Origin: Typhlomys cinereus | Taxonomy: Eukaryota; Chordata; Mammalia; Rodentia; Platacanthomyidae | Length of the DNA stretch: 64,000 nucleotides | Assembly: GCA_023101885.1 (NCBI GenBank) | Contig: JALPQD010000004.1 | Coordinates: 9,143,421 to 9,207,420, forward strand | Reading direction: 5' to 3' | Shown here: piece by piece, positions 1 through 10,450 of the stretch | Numbering within the stretch: position 1 is the first letter of the stretch | Layout: every line of letters begins with the position of its first letter | Position numbers and translations under genes: made by a program | The notes under the pieces: generated by a model | The model's database searches: none | What the model saw: only the letters and a program-made list of their open reading frames with translations | Told to the model about the DNA's origin: nothing

Positions 1-327
1 AAATACAAAGGACAGGAAAAGGCAAATAAAGGCCATGTGGAGCATGAGAGAGATGGGGGTGGACAGCACAAAAATCTCCCAGAGAATACTAAAGAGTGTG
101 TAATTCTTGGAATCGACTGCCGGGATTTGAAGGCTCAATTGGAAACACTGCTAGAATTTGAATGTTCCATCTGTCCAGCACATATACAGAACCGGGACTC
201 TAATTGGATATGATTAGTGAAAATGTACGGAATTTTCTTTAAATCTATCAAGCGGAAAGAAATTTGAATGAAAGTTACTTTCCCAGACATGTCCTCTCAT
301 TAGAAAACATTTTTTAAAAAAGACATT

Positions 328-610
328 AATAGGATGTGGAAATGGCTCAGCTGGTAAAATGCCCACTGTACAAGCATGCAGATCTCAGCTTAGATCACAA
401 GCACTCATGTAAAAAGCCAGGGGTGCCTAAATACCTTGCCCTAGGGGACAAAGAAGCACTTTGGCTGACCAGTCTAACTGAATCGGTAAGCTCCAAGTTC
501 AGCAAGAGACTTTGCTTTGAAAAATAAGGTTGAGGATATCAACCTTCTGTCTCTATGTGCCCATGTACACATCCACACTCACACATCCACATGCGCACCT
601 ACTCATACCA
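328..610 (+). repeat. B4 SINE (degenerate)
   Basis: It starts with a tRNA-like head ('aaatggctcagctggtaaaa', A-box like). A B1-like middle follows ('aagccaggggtgcctaaa', then 'gtaagctccaagttcagc' and 'gagactttgctttgaaaaat'). It ends in a tail rich in 'cacacatccaca'. This head-plus-B1 arrangement is characteristic of the rodent B4 fusion SINE. Many substitutions indicate an old copy. Confidence 0.7.
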
Positions 611-2448
611 ATCCTGATGGGCACTCACTTGGGTAAACAGATGAAAGCATGGTTTCTCTCAGCGTTTTGCAAAACAGTTCCTTCCAAAGCCCAGGAAGAA
701 GGGCATCACTAATGAACCTTTGGCCAGAAGACCTAGCCCACAATTCTTCCCTTCTCAACAAATTTGCAGATTCACTCATCATATATAGTTATTTATGTTA
801 ACACATAAAGGTACACTGTCATTTTGAACTGAGTTAATAAGCACTTCTTGCATCTCTCACCTTAAAATTCTAACCCTTTAAATATGGGCAAATCTGACTG
901 TGGACAGAAAAGGGGGAATCCCTTGACACAGCACTTTGCTCCTGGTCTGTGGACCAGTGAAAGAACAACCAGCTGACCTTCAGATCCTCCTTCACTGCTC
1001 TCAAGGGACTCCAGTTGCTACATGAAATCCTTCTCAGCACCAACATTTCCTAGTGCCTTGTCTACTATTGCTTGAGGCAGGCTGGTAGAGGAGCAAATAC
1101 GAGTCCCGCTCTACCTATTTCCAGCCCTCTAACTCCTCTCTGATTCTCAGCATCCTATGTCATAACAGCTAGTGGTTCCCACCTCACAGAATTCTGACGG
1201 TTGAATAAAACTGCATGAAAGGCCTGTTCACTGAAGCTTTTGTTTACTACTAATTCCTTTCTTTTACCTACAACATAAATGTATGGAAAAGGAGACATGT
1301 TCTCCAACATCCACAGGTTACACTTAAAAGAGAAGCAAAAGAAGAGTAAGTTCAAAAGGACAAGGAAGCAAAATATGAATGAAGAGAACTTCCTTCTTTG
1401 AATGAGACGTAATGAAAGACATTTATAAAATAACATTTTTGGCAATAAAACTTAATGAAAATAGTGCTTTACACTTGAATCCAAGCTGAATAGAAACTTG
1501 AATATGCTTAAAATTTCTACCAGGGAAGGTTATTTGGTCATCCAGGAAAGAAAAAATGCTATCCCTAATACGGGAGAGACAGCAAGGGCGGGGGAGAAGG
1601 GCAGGCTGTTTCTTAGCTGTAGCAAGGAGGGATAGCACATAGCCGTCAGTCTGCACAACAGATGCCTAAAGAACACTTTCATCTATAGACTCTTCCTAAG
1701 CACCTTTTGTGCTAAGTAATATGACAGACACATCCTTCTATGAAACAGGCTTCCAAATGGCTCCACGGAAAACAAGGTTACAATGCTTAAAGAGAGATGG
1801 AAATAAACTGCAATGACAGGGCAATCTAAGAAAGTAGTGTGGGTACTGCTGTTTCTCCAGGCATACTCTCTGCCTCCTGTCCTGCTGCCTGATCTTTCTC
1901 ATCTATCTGTGTGAGTCTTCTTCCTCATCACAGCTCAAAAAAAATTGAGTTCATGGGAGCTTTGACTTTTATCTCTTCTCTTGTCGATATTACTATCTTA
2001 ATGATCCTCATCTAGCATATGTGTGTGCATATTTGCACATATATCACACATGTATATATGCACTTGTGCATATATTTGTACATATACCTATGTATGCATA
2101 TGTCTATAAATAATAGTAATCCTTATGGTTCTGAATTTCTCTCACCCAATTGGCAAATATCAGATAGCATCTGAGAATAATAGCTGATTTCCCCATTTCA
2201 CTGTAACTTGCTTATCTGATTATTCCACTAATACATTTATAAAATGTCTTGACTTATGACTTTCTTTGTTCTGTAATTATAAAACTTCATGAAACTTTTG
2301 TCACATTGGAATATGAATTGGCTATGAGCTAAATCTGTGTTGCTATAGGAAGAGTTGTGATTTTTGTGTTGAAAGTCATCAGTGTGAAACTTTTACTTAA
2401 TGACTCAAGGAATACAATGTTTTCATAGGATTCCCTCAAAGAAATATA

Positions 2449-2460
2449 TATATATATATA
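2449..2460. repeat. (TA)n microsatellite
   Basis: Short perfect TA run within intronic sequence. No other signal is attached to it. Confidence 0.8.
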
Positions 2461-3129
2461 ATGATGACGAGGAGGATAACAATGGCTATTTTAAGTCAGA
2501 GTTTATGTATTCTAGGCTGTCTCAAACTTAATGTGGAACGAAGGATGAATTTCAGCTTCTGATCATTATACCTCCATCTCCTGATGGAGAAATACAGATC
2601 AGCAGTATCATACCAGGCTTTTGAAGCTTTAAGCATAAGAATAAGATCTTCATCCATGTTAGGCAAACATGCTACCAACTGAATCACATCACTAACACTA
2701 ATAGTGTTATATGATAATTAAAGTTGATCTGCTTGCATGAAATCTCCTAGAGATATGTTTTTTAGTTATTTTTAGGTAATGAACAGATTTTTTGCAAAAA
2801 GTATAATTGTGTGTAAATGTAGAATTTGGTAGAGATGAATGAATCTTCAGAAATTATGAAATTCTAGGAGCATGGAGAAATATTTTAAAACTGATACAAA
2901 ACTGTAATGAATTTTACTTCATAATAGACATTTAAGCATTTTTATTATACATTTTAGTTGCATTTATTGAAATCAGAAGGTTTGGTAAAAATCATCATTA
3001 TCAATTTCAAAATATTTGCACCATCCTGAAAAAAAAAAAGAAAACACCACTTCACAGTCATTAAATAGTCATTCTTTTATAAAAACTTAAAAAAAAAAAG
3101 CAACAACAAAGAAAATGCTGGGCAAAAAT

Positions 3130-3300
3130 GGCAGTGGCCTCTATGTTCAGTCCGGAATTTAGAGTCTGGGGAACCCCAGAGCAAAAAAAAAGGAGCTACA
3201 ACAACCTGGATGATTCTGAAGCTATACTTTGGTCGTCATAGGCACTCGAGTACCCTCTACCACATACATACACACACACATGCAGAAAATAAGTGTATAG
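3130..3300 (+). repeat. B2-like SINE 3' fragment
   Basis: It contains the body 'gtctggggaaccccagagca', an A-run, and then 'gcactcgagtaccctctacc' with a cacaca tail. The same body and order occur in the plus-strand SINEs near 9990 and 34680. The tRNA-like head is missing, so this is a 5'-truncated copy. Confidence 0.6.
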
Positions 3301-3304
3301 AAAA

Positions 3305-3545
3305 AATACCTGGTGTAATCAACTTCACAGACATAGGAAGAATGGTGGTTGCTGGAGACTGGGTCAAGAAGGAAAAGAAGGCTTGCTATTTAATGGGTGT
3401 GAGGTGTCAGCTCTCCAGACTGAAGCTGTTGGAGGTGAAGGGTGCACAGTAACATAAAAGCACTAAGCACTAATGCCAGTGAACTGTGGCTGAGATGGTA
3501 ATGGCGATAAATTCTGTGCAATGTATATTAATTCTATTGGAAGAA
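3305..3545 (+). repeat. ancient L1 (L1M-type) 3' end
   Basis: It resembles the 3' region of old mammalian L1M elements. The order is 'agaatggtggttgctggaga', then 'tttaatgggtgtgaggtgtc', then an 'aactgtggctgagatggtaa' / 'aattctgtgcaatgtatatt' tail. It is heavily diverged and non-coding. Assignment is by remembered consensus wording, not alignment. Confidence 0.6.
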
Positions 3546-3732
3546 ATTTAAAACAGCAAAGATGAAATAATGTTGAAAACAGATCAGTAGTTCTCTGGAA
3601 TCCTTGAAGTTTGTTGTAGAACCTGAACTCTGAGGAACTGCAGGTGAATGAGGGATTGCATGTCCATGTGTGAATCAGCTTTCCTTATGTCATGTCTCAT
3701 GAGGACTTGAAAGTACATACAGTCCAACTGGA

Positions 3733-4140
3733 CCTAGTGGCATAAGCTTAGAAGTCCCAGTTTCTAGGGAGAATGAGGGTATGTGATCACATTTGTTTTT
3801 CTCTTTTATTTTCATTTATTTATTTACTCTTTGTGTGTGCGCGCGTGTGTGTGTGTGGTGTGTGTGTCAGAGGGCACTGTGTGTCCCTGTGGAGGACCAA
3901 GGATGACTTGGGTAATCATCCTGGATTGATTTTACCTCCTTCTTGCTTTGCTCTGGGATTTTTCCCAGGCTCTGCCCATCAAAGCAGAAGTGCAAGCATT
4001 TTTACATGGGACCTGGGATCTAAATTCAGGACCTTCTTCTGCTCATGAGGCAAAGTCTTAACTCCTGAGCCATCTCTCCAGCCCTGCAATCACAATTTTG
4101 ACAACAGCGAGCTCAAGCCAGAGTATGTTTGAATCCAGCC
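3733..4140. repeat. B1-like SINE split by an antisense B2-like SINE
   Basis: The outer parts (3733-3790, 'agtggcataagcttagaagt'; and 4085-4140, 'gacaacagcgagctcaagcc') read as one degenerate plus-strand B1-like unit. The middle (about 3795-4084) is an antisense tRNA-derived SINE. It has a GT-rich left end and finishes in 'cctgagccatctctccagcc', the reverse complement of a B2-type head. Similar short sequences ('atcacattt' and 'atcacaattt') flank the insert and may be its target duplication. Confidence 0.6.
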
Positions 4141-4147
4141 AAAATTA

Positions 4148-4250
4148 AACAAACAAACAAACAAACAAATAAATAAATAGTGGTGGAAGACTTGCCTAGT
4201 ATGTTTAGTATCAGGTACTGAAAACAAAACAAAACAAAATATCCTCATAA
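4148..4250 (+). repeat. (AAAC)n/(AAAT)n tract plus ID-like piece
   Basis: An AAAC then AAAT microsatellite, probably a SINE tail, is followed by 'gtggtggaagacttgcctag', which resembles an ID-type tRNA-derived SINE. It ends in another AAAAC run. Confidence 0.5.
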
Positions 4251-4377
4251 AAGTGCCACAGATCAGCAAACATTAACCAGAAATATTCCTGAGTGGTATA
4301 TCCCATTCTGGGGGACTTCCAGTCAAAACAGATTGTTTCTCAACTTGTGTGGGACTTTCTCCAGGGAAGATAAGAGC

Positions 4378-4470
4378 TCTATTTGTTAGTGATACAACAC
4401 AGTATTAGAATGCTTGTCTGACATGTGCAAAGTTCTGGGTTTGGTGTTGAAGAGTGGGGGAAGAAGATAG
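4378..4470 (+). repeat. ID-like SINE (degenerate)
   Basis: 'agaatgcttgtctgacatgt' followed by 'gcaaagttctgggtttggtg' matches the head and B-box region of rodent ID elements with several substitutions. Confidence 0.5.
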
Positions 4471-4946
4471 AAAAAAGGAGAGCAAGAAAGCTTTGTTTAG
4501 AACTCCTTTTTTATCTAATCTTTAAAACTCACTGAGTAGCCCTGTATTTGGGTATTAAACTTGTGGCTTTCCAGGGGTTAATTTTGAAACACCTAAATTA
4601 TCATGCATAGGTGTGGGTTGGACTGGAAAACTGTCCTGTGCACTTTGCTGTTTTCTCAAGGACATACATATGTTTCATGGCACTAGGGAAAAAACAAGTA
4701 TCTGTGATAAAAGTCAAGCTTGATAACACTCCTGGCATTCAACAATATCAGTATAATAAAGCACAAAAACTCTGACAAAAAATTCTTTCGGTTTGAAAAT
4801 TAGCAAGTAAATATCACAAACTATGACTTATGACCTAAAACTACTTCTTGAAACAGTCACAGGATTTTCAAGACCTTGGTAATGAAAGATATGAAGCAAC
4901 CACCAAACACACTATTTGTAACAAAGTCTCTTTTGAAGGTCCTTAC

Positions 4947-5042
4947 GTTGTCCGCAGTAAGCTCCAATGTAGCCCTTCTGGCACTGGCAATGGTCCTCAG
5001 CACATGTTCCTCCATTCATGCATCTCACACTGCATTGCTGAA
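4947..5042 (-). CDS. FBN2: FBN2 exon 4 (second EGF-like domain)
   Basis: This 96-nt exon encodes [19 protein letters not shown] and continues to Y-C-G-Q-P. It is an EGF-like module with six cysteines, matching fibrillin-2 EGF2. The acceptor (tgttgcag) and donor (GTAAGG) are canonical. It opens with the two bases that complete the split Ile codon from exon 3 and closes with one base of the next Pro codon, so it is phase 1/1 and symmetric. The family is a secreted extracellular microfibril glycoprotein with many EGF and TB domains. The exon lies too far from the others for a single open frame and was found from its protein similarity. No damage is visible. Confidence 0.93.
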
Positions 5043-6044
5043 CTGCAACAGAGATATAGCTTTCAGAACAATGTACTATAGTATATTTATAAAGTATAAG
5101 TTATAATTGAGTCATGTGTCCCTGATAGAAGCAGGAACGACATCTTCAATCCAGTGATATTTTATAGAAATAAATGTCATGATACAACAAATGCTTGTTG
5201 CTATCTCATAAGTCTGCATGACTTAGTGTGTATTTGAAATCTATCATGCTTGCACTGTCAAAGGAAATTACGAGAAGGTGACTAGAAGAACAGCTGCCCA
5301 GCATGAAGGAAGTACTGAAGTTTTCCATCTGAAATGCAGGGTCTATGTGCCTGCTGCCAGGATAGAGCTCGATCAGTCTTCATGAAGCCTTCATGAATGC
5401 CAGTAGAGGGGCAAATAAAGCCCAAATTAAAATTATGCAAAGCAACCTTAGATTGTAGTAAACTATCAAGAGAAAACTGGTAAGAATACTCTAGATTGGA
5501 GTAGGAACTTAGATACAAGAACCAGGCTAAATCACTCTGACATATGATATTTGCACTGATCTTTGAATGATGAGATTGAGTTAGGTATGGAAAGGACCAA
5601 GAAGGACACAAACAAGTCAATCAAAAAAACTTTAAGTCTTAAAGTATTCCCACCAATAAACGAGTGATATGTGTGGTTAAAGAGAAGTAGATGTGAAAGA
5701 TATCTTGGAGAGCAGGGCTAGTCAGATAATGCAAGAAATTCTTGTCCACAGAAGAATTAAGTGTGCCCCAATCACAAGGAGTTGAATTTTTCTTTTTTTT
5801 TTTTTCAAGTTGAATACAAAAGTCATGTTACAAAATAATTGCTAAAGTACTGGGAGGAAGATACCAACATTCCCCTGAGGCAGAAGACATTGGAGACTGT
5901 GGTTGACATTAAGTCGCTAATTTCTTATTAGAAATGCTAAATTTCATATACTCACTGTACATTCAGGTGGAAATGGAAAATGGGAAGCAGAAGATATAGG
6001 TGAGGCCCTGTGAAGGATTCCACACTGGATATAATTATGATGTG

Positions 6045-6062
6045 CTATCAGCATGCTGATAG
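6045..6062. repeat. 18-bp perfect palindrome
   Basis: CTATCAGCATGCTGATAG is its own reverse complement. It could form a short cruciform or bind a dimeric factor, but such a palindrome can also occur by chance in an intron. Confidence 0.9.
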
Positions 6063-7159
6063 TGGGTGAAGACAATCATAAGAAAGAGTTCACCCAGGAA
6101 AGACAGACATACCGGGGATTCTGAAGCTTAAGTGGAAGGCTAAGGATAAAGTGACTAGAAAGAGTCAAGACAGAGAGCATCATGGAATATTTTCTTTTCC
6201 TTTTTTTGACATGCCCAAGAAGTTAGTGAAACATGGTGCTAAGGAACTTTAAAGTCAAGTAGGAGGAAAGTTGTTATGGTTAGAAAAGTTTCTGGTGCAA
6301 GGGAATTGAATATTACCTATAGCCAAATGAATTAATGTATTTCCTACTAAACCAGATTTGGAAAACAGAGCTTGCTGCCTAGGTAAAAAAATTTAAAGTT
6401 TCTCCAGCATTGTTTTGCAGACCAAGGATGGGCATGGAAAAATCAAGAATTGCATCATGAGGCATGAAGAAGGGATTCTTGCCGCAAGAAGAGGAAGTTA
6501 ATACAAAAGTGGAAGGAAAGTGTTACTGTCAGCTGCTAAAAAAGTCTCCATGCATTTGACTGGTAAGTTTCAAAAGCTTGGGAAAATGAAGACTGTATAT
6601 TTAAAAATGAAACTGGAGTTTTCACCAGAAATTTCATCAAAAAACAAATACATCTGATAAATATATTTTGAATCTCATTCTTGAATCAGACAGATTCTAT
6701 ATTACCTATGTTTCTTGGAAATTTGCACAGACTACTAAAATATACAATTTCACATTCACTCCAGGTAGATTTATAATCCTTACTTAATTATTTTGAAATT
6801 AAAGAATGATATCTGCTTTTGACTATTTAAATATTCTTAAACACTTGTCTAAAAGATTAGTATCTTACCTGGAACTTCAACAATTTGCATGTGAAAAATG
6901 AAAAATTTGCTTAGTGTTCTATTATAGTTATCATATAAAGTTCTTGAGAATTAATATGCATATTATTAAGTAAGTTGATATGTATATAGTTTCTGGTGAA
7001 TGCTCATAAGTAACTGCTGTCTTTCTATGTCAATTCTCTCCTCAAAATTAACCCACAAAATAGAATACAGGTTGCAGTAGTTACTCAAAGATTAATAAAC
7101 ACAGCTTAGTGTTTGAGACTGTAAACTTAGGTCAGAATCAACACATTCAAATCTATGTT

Positions 7160-7216
7160 CTTTGTGTAATAGCATATGTGGATCTCATTTTCCAATAGTA
7201 TCTACTAACATTGCTG
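7160..7216 (+). repeat. 57-bp direct repeat, left copy
   Basis: Begins 'ctttgtgtaatagcatatgt' and ends 'tactaacattgctg'. It is 56/57 identical to 7924-7980 (single g/a difference at 7172 versus 7936). The two copies flank FBN2 exon 3. The unit does not resemble a known SINE or LTR to me. Confidence 0.9.
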
Positions 7217-7258
7217 AGAGAGCTAATGTAATATATTCAAACATCCCAAACAAAACCT

Positions 7259-7312
7259 GGCACACAGTAAAAACTCATTAAAGTTGGCACATAGTAAAAG
7301 CTCATTAAAGTT
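7259..7312 (+). repeat. 27-bp tandem duplication
   Basis: Two adjacent units of 27 bp (7259-7285 and 7286-7312), each starting 'ggcaca' and ending 'ctcattaaagtt', with two differences. Probably a replication-slippage product. Confidence 0.85.
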
Positions 7313-7534
7313 ACATCTATTCGCAAAGAATTATTTCACTGAATCATAATTGTTCTCAGTAACCATGTGGCTCCTGGTGGAATGATTATCCACTTGAGAC
7401 AACACCTAGATTGTTTGTGATTTTTATTCCAACTATTAATATAAGTCTAGCTTGTGAGTTTGAAGAGAACACTTAGCATTTACTCCAATGTTTAAGGAAG
7501 GTGTATAAAATAAGCACATATATAGGGCACATAC

Positions 7535-7633
7535 TTGACTTTGCTCCACAGGTCGGTGATATTTGGCCACTGGAACAAGTGCACATGTTGGGGCGAGAAC
7601 AGAATCCATCTCCACAACTATTCCTGCAAATTG
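7535..7633 (-). CDS. FBN2: FBN2 exon 3 (first EGF-like domain)
   Basis: This 99-nt exon encodes [19 protein letters not shown] and continues to [13 protein letters not shown]. It corresponds to the first EGF-like domain of fibrillin-2, with its six cysteines present. The acceptor is tttccacag and the donor GTATGT. The phase is 1 in and 1 out: it completes the Pro codon begun in exon 2 and leaves one base of an Ile codon for exon 4. In the family this N-terminal region helps head-to-tail fibrillin assembly. The exon is flanked by a 57-bp direct repeat. Confidence 0.95.
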
Positions 7634-7923
7634 CTGTGGAAAACACAAGAATGTGAATGAATAACAGCATGACGAAATATCTTTTTTAAAAAAGTCCCAA
7701 AAGCTAGGACATCAAAGGAATGGAGATAATTGGCTGACTTTATGTAAACATAAAGAAGATGATGTACAAACAAATGAAGCACTTTAGGTTTTATAGCATA
7801 AACTAATACTAATTCTTTAACTTGCCTATTACTAAAGAATACATTTGTCATCAAAATTGATAATTTAAATGCAGAATTCACCAAAATGTGCCAGTCTTGA
7901 TCCTATGGAGTCGCGAATGTTGA

Positions 7924-7980
7924 CTTTGTGTAATAACATATGTGGATCTCATTTTCCAATAGTATCTACTAACATTGCTG
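7924..7980 (+). repeat. 57-bp direct repeat, right copy
   Basis: Partner of 7160-7216 in the same orientation, 764 bp away, with one mismatch. Sequence on either side of the two copies does not match, so the boundaries are sharp. Confidence 0.9.
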
Positions 7981-8747
7981 CACACCCTCAAAACATACAG
8001 CTAGTGCAAAGGACTCTCCTGGGGCCAAGAATGTGAACTGGCGGAGCCAGAGACCCAAAATGCTAATGACCTGGCCACACTTCAGACCCCATCCACATTC
8101 CTTCCCAGCTGGCATCTGACCTGCCCTGTCATCATTTTTTGTTCCCCTTAATATTCCTGCCCAGTTTCTTCCGCTCTTTCTTCTCCCATACTACCCTAAA
8201 ACCTCCCTTACTCCTGCAGCACAGCAGAGCTACAAAGAAATTCTGATTAAAAGTAAGGAGTTGAAGACAACTACAGCTGCGACCTCCAATAAACACATGG
8301 GTCACCAAAGACAGGAATATTAGGTTCAGAGACACAGCGCATACCATAGATACTCGAAACCTCTAGTCAAGTGCCTTTGAATGGGAAGTCTCTCCCAAAT
8401 TTAGAACTAGGTCACTGTGAGTTGAAAGATTTATCTCTATGCCCCTAAGTGAATTCTCCTTTTGAGCACAAAGGCTGCATCCTGATTGCTTTATATCTTC
8501 ATGAAGGAAGCAATAAGAGACACTGGGAATGCCCTGAAACCAACAGTAAAAACTTATGTCAATGTGTACATATACATTTTGCTAGGAAGTGGTCTCACAG
8601 CTTTCAAAGAAATTTGGGGGCCCTGATAATATAGAAGACATACTACAGAAGCAAACTAATGCAATAATTGTTTTCCTCCTTAAACATCCCTTTAGATGAT
8701 TTTATGTGGATAAAATGACCAGCATCTGTATTAGTATTCTTAGAAAT

Positions 8748-8817
8748 GAAAATTGTATGAAATATGAATTGAAGATAATTAGTGAAAATAGTATGAAATA
8801 TGGTTTGAAGATAATTA
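8748..8817 (+). repeat. 35-bp tandem duplication
   Basis: Two adjacent units share the pattern gaaaat-gtatgaaatatg-ttgaagataattag with a few substitutions. Simple local duplication within FBN2 intron 2. Confidence 0.8.
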
Positions 8818-9283
8818 GAAACTCAGACTAAAACAACAAGGTGGAAAATAGACAGAGGGTGATTCCCAATATCAACTACAGTCTTCCACATATCTGTACA
8901 CACATGTATACATGCAAATGTGCTCACCCACATGCAAACAAGGATACACACATGCATGTACCACATACACACAAAAATGGAAAGAGTATCGCTTCAATTG
9001 ATTACTGTTTTTAAAAACATATCGAGAGTTTCTGATCACCAATAAATTTTCAATGACCAATGCTCATGAAAGTATTGTTTTACTTCAAGGCTTTCTCCTC
9101 TTCAGCAGGTAGGTAATTAATTTAAACTTACATGATATCCAAAGTGCCTCCACTCATATTTCAAGCCTCACAAAGGTGTGAAGGACTAGAGCTTGGGTAT
9201 TTTCAGGCAATTAGTTAGCTATCAAGATGGCAGATATAAATGTGATCAATGAGAAGGAAGAGCAACAAGGTCTTTCTCCTTAA

Positions 9284-9588
9284 CTGACTTCAGACTATTT
9301 TTTTATTTATTTTTCTGCTCATACAAACGTAATAGGAACCCCTCCCTCCCTCCACCCCTCCCTAAACCTCCCTGTTCCCTCCCAGCTTTGCCCCTTCCTT
9401 TCCCCCCTCCCTCCTTTTCTCCCAGTGCCCCCTCCCCCCATCTTTGAAGCATCCTTTCATGTGTATATCAAACTTTCCTCTGGGTCCTCCTCTCTGATGA
9501 GGTGTAAGGACTCAGTGGCAATTCTTAGAACTCTTTCTTGTGTTCCCCCTAAGTATAGGAACACTATTGTGGCTGACTTCAGACTATT
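9284..9588 (-). mobile_element. 5'-truncated L1, 3'-UTR only, with target duplication
   Basis: The insert (9300-9572) reads on the plus strand as T/A-rich, then 'ctgctcatacaaacgtaata', then a long C-rich tract, then 'ctctgatgaggtgtaaggac'. This is the reverse complement of the L1 3' end seen at 55951-56957. A 16-bp direct repeat (ctgacttcagactatt) lies at 9284-9299 and 9573-9588, the expected target-site duplication. The minus strand carries a G-rich polypurine tract. Confidence 0.9.
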
Positions 9589-9989
9589 AATGTTAGCTTC
9601 TCCTCTCAAAATCACTAAGAATATGAGATCTAGGAATTTTGGAAGGAGTGGAAGAAAAGATCTAGGTACTAGGATTGTGATCATGGCCAAACTTTTTATA
9701 CATAAAATATGTAAACTTTAGACGTTGAGTGGTACATGGGAGGTCTGAGATCATGTTCTCACTCTGCTAGTGACACGCTCAGACCTCAAGGAGAACTCAC
9801 ACAACTTTTCTAAATAGTTTTCTCACTGGAAACATAAACATTATACTAGAGTGTTCCAAAGTATCTTCAGGCCTCATATGCTATGAAACTAGGTCAGTCC
9901 CAATCCCACTGATCGAAATGCTATCCGCAATAAGTAAATGATTAGGGAACTATTCCTGTTGCTTCGTGTTCTATGATGGTTTAGAAAAT

Positions 9990-10240
9990 AATGTGGTGGC
10001 TAGAAAGATGGCTCAGGGATTAAAGCCTTTGCCTTGGAAGGAAAAGGACCTGCATTTGAATCTCCAGAAACACTGGGCGGAAATAGCAGCAGTCTGCATT
10101 TACAGCTCTGGAATGGGGAGCCTGGGAAACTCTAGAGCAATGCAATAAGCTGTTAAGAGCAATCAAGGATGATTCCTGAAGTTACACTCAAGTGCCCCCT
10201 TCTACACACACACCCACACACATAAATAAAAATAAAGTTG
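9990..10240 (+). repeat. B2-like tRNA-derived SINE
   Basis: Head 'ggctagaaagatggctcagg' followed by 'gattaaagcctttgcc' gives an A-box-like segment. 'gacctgcatttgaatctcc' is the B-box region. The body contains 'ggagcctgggaaactctaga' and 'gatgattcctgaagtta'. The tail is CACACA then AATAAAAATAAA. Same family as 34680-34925. Confidence 0.8.
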
Positions 10241-10329
10241 AGAAATCAATTGCATCCCTCTGGAAACAAACATTTGCAAACTTGGAAGCAATTCAATGAT
10301 ATTTTCAAATCATAATTAAGAACAGCAAC

Positions 10330-10450
10330 AGCAGAGCATGGTTACTATAATCTTAGCACTTGGATGGCAAGAACCAGAAGATCAAGGCCAATCTGGGCTG
10401 CACAGTCAATTTCAGGCCAGTCTGACCTCTTTTGCAGGATTTGGTCTTCA
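10330..10450 (+). repeat. B1 SINE fragment
   Basis: 'gagcatggttactataatct', 'tagcacttggatggcaagaa' and 'aggccaatctgggctgcaca' follow the order of the 7SL-derived B1 consensus with substitutions. Tail lost. Confidence 0.65.

Larger units (their letters stand above)
1..4946 (-). other. FBN2: FBN2 intron 4 (partial)
   Basis: Sequence to the left of FBN2 exon 4, so intronic for the minus-strand gene. I searched by eye for the next EGF exon (fibrillin-2 EGF3, Cys-rich) and did not find it, so exon 5 probably lies beyond the left edge. The stretch holds a B4 SINE, an ancient L1 3' end, and B2-like, B1-like and ID-like SINE pieces, listed separately. Around 2000-2110 there is an AT-rich tract with tg/ca/ta dinucleotides. 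The remainder (about 620-3100 and 4490-4940) is unremarkable AT-rich DNA. Confidence 0.75.
5043..7534 (-). other. FBN2: FBN2 intron 3
   Basis: A 2.5-kb intron between exon 3 (donor GTATGT) and exon 4 (acceptor TTGCAG). It is AT-rich with no recognisable mobile element. It contains an 18-bp perfect palindrome at 6045-6062, a 27-bp tandem duplication at 7259-7312, and the left copy of a 57-bp repeat whose partner lies in intron 2. Confidence 0.9.
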
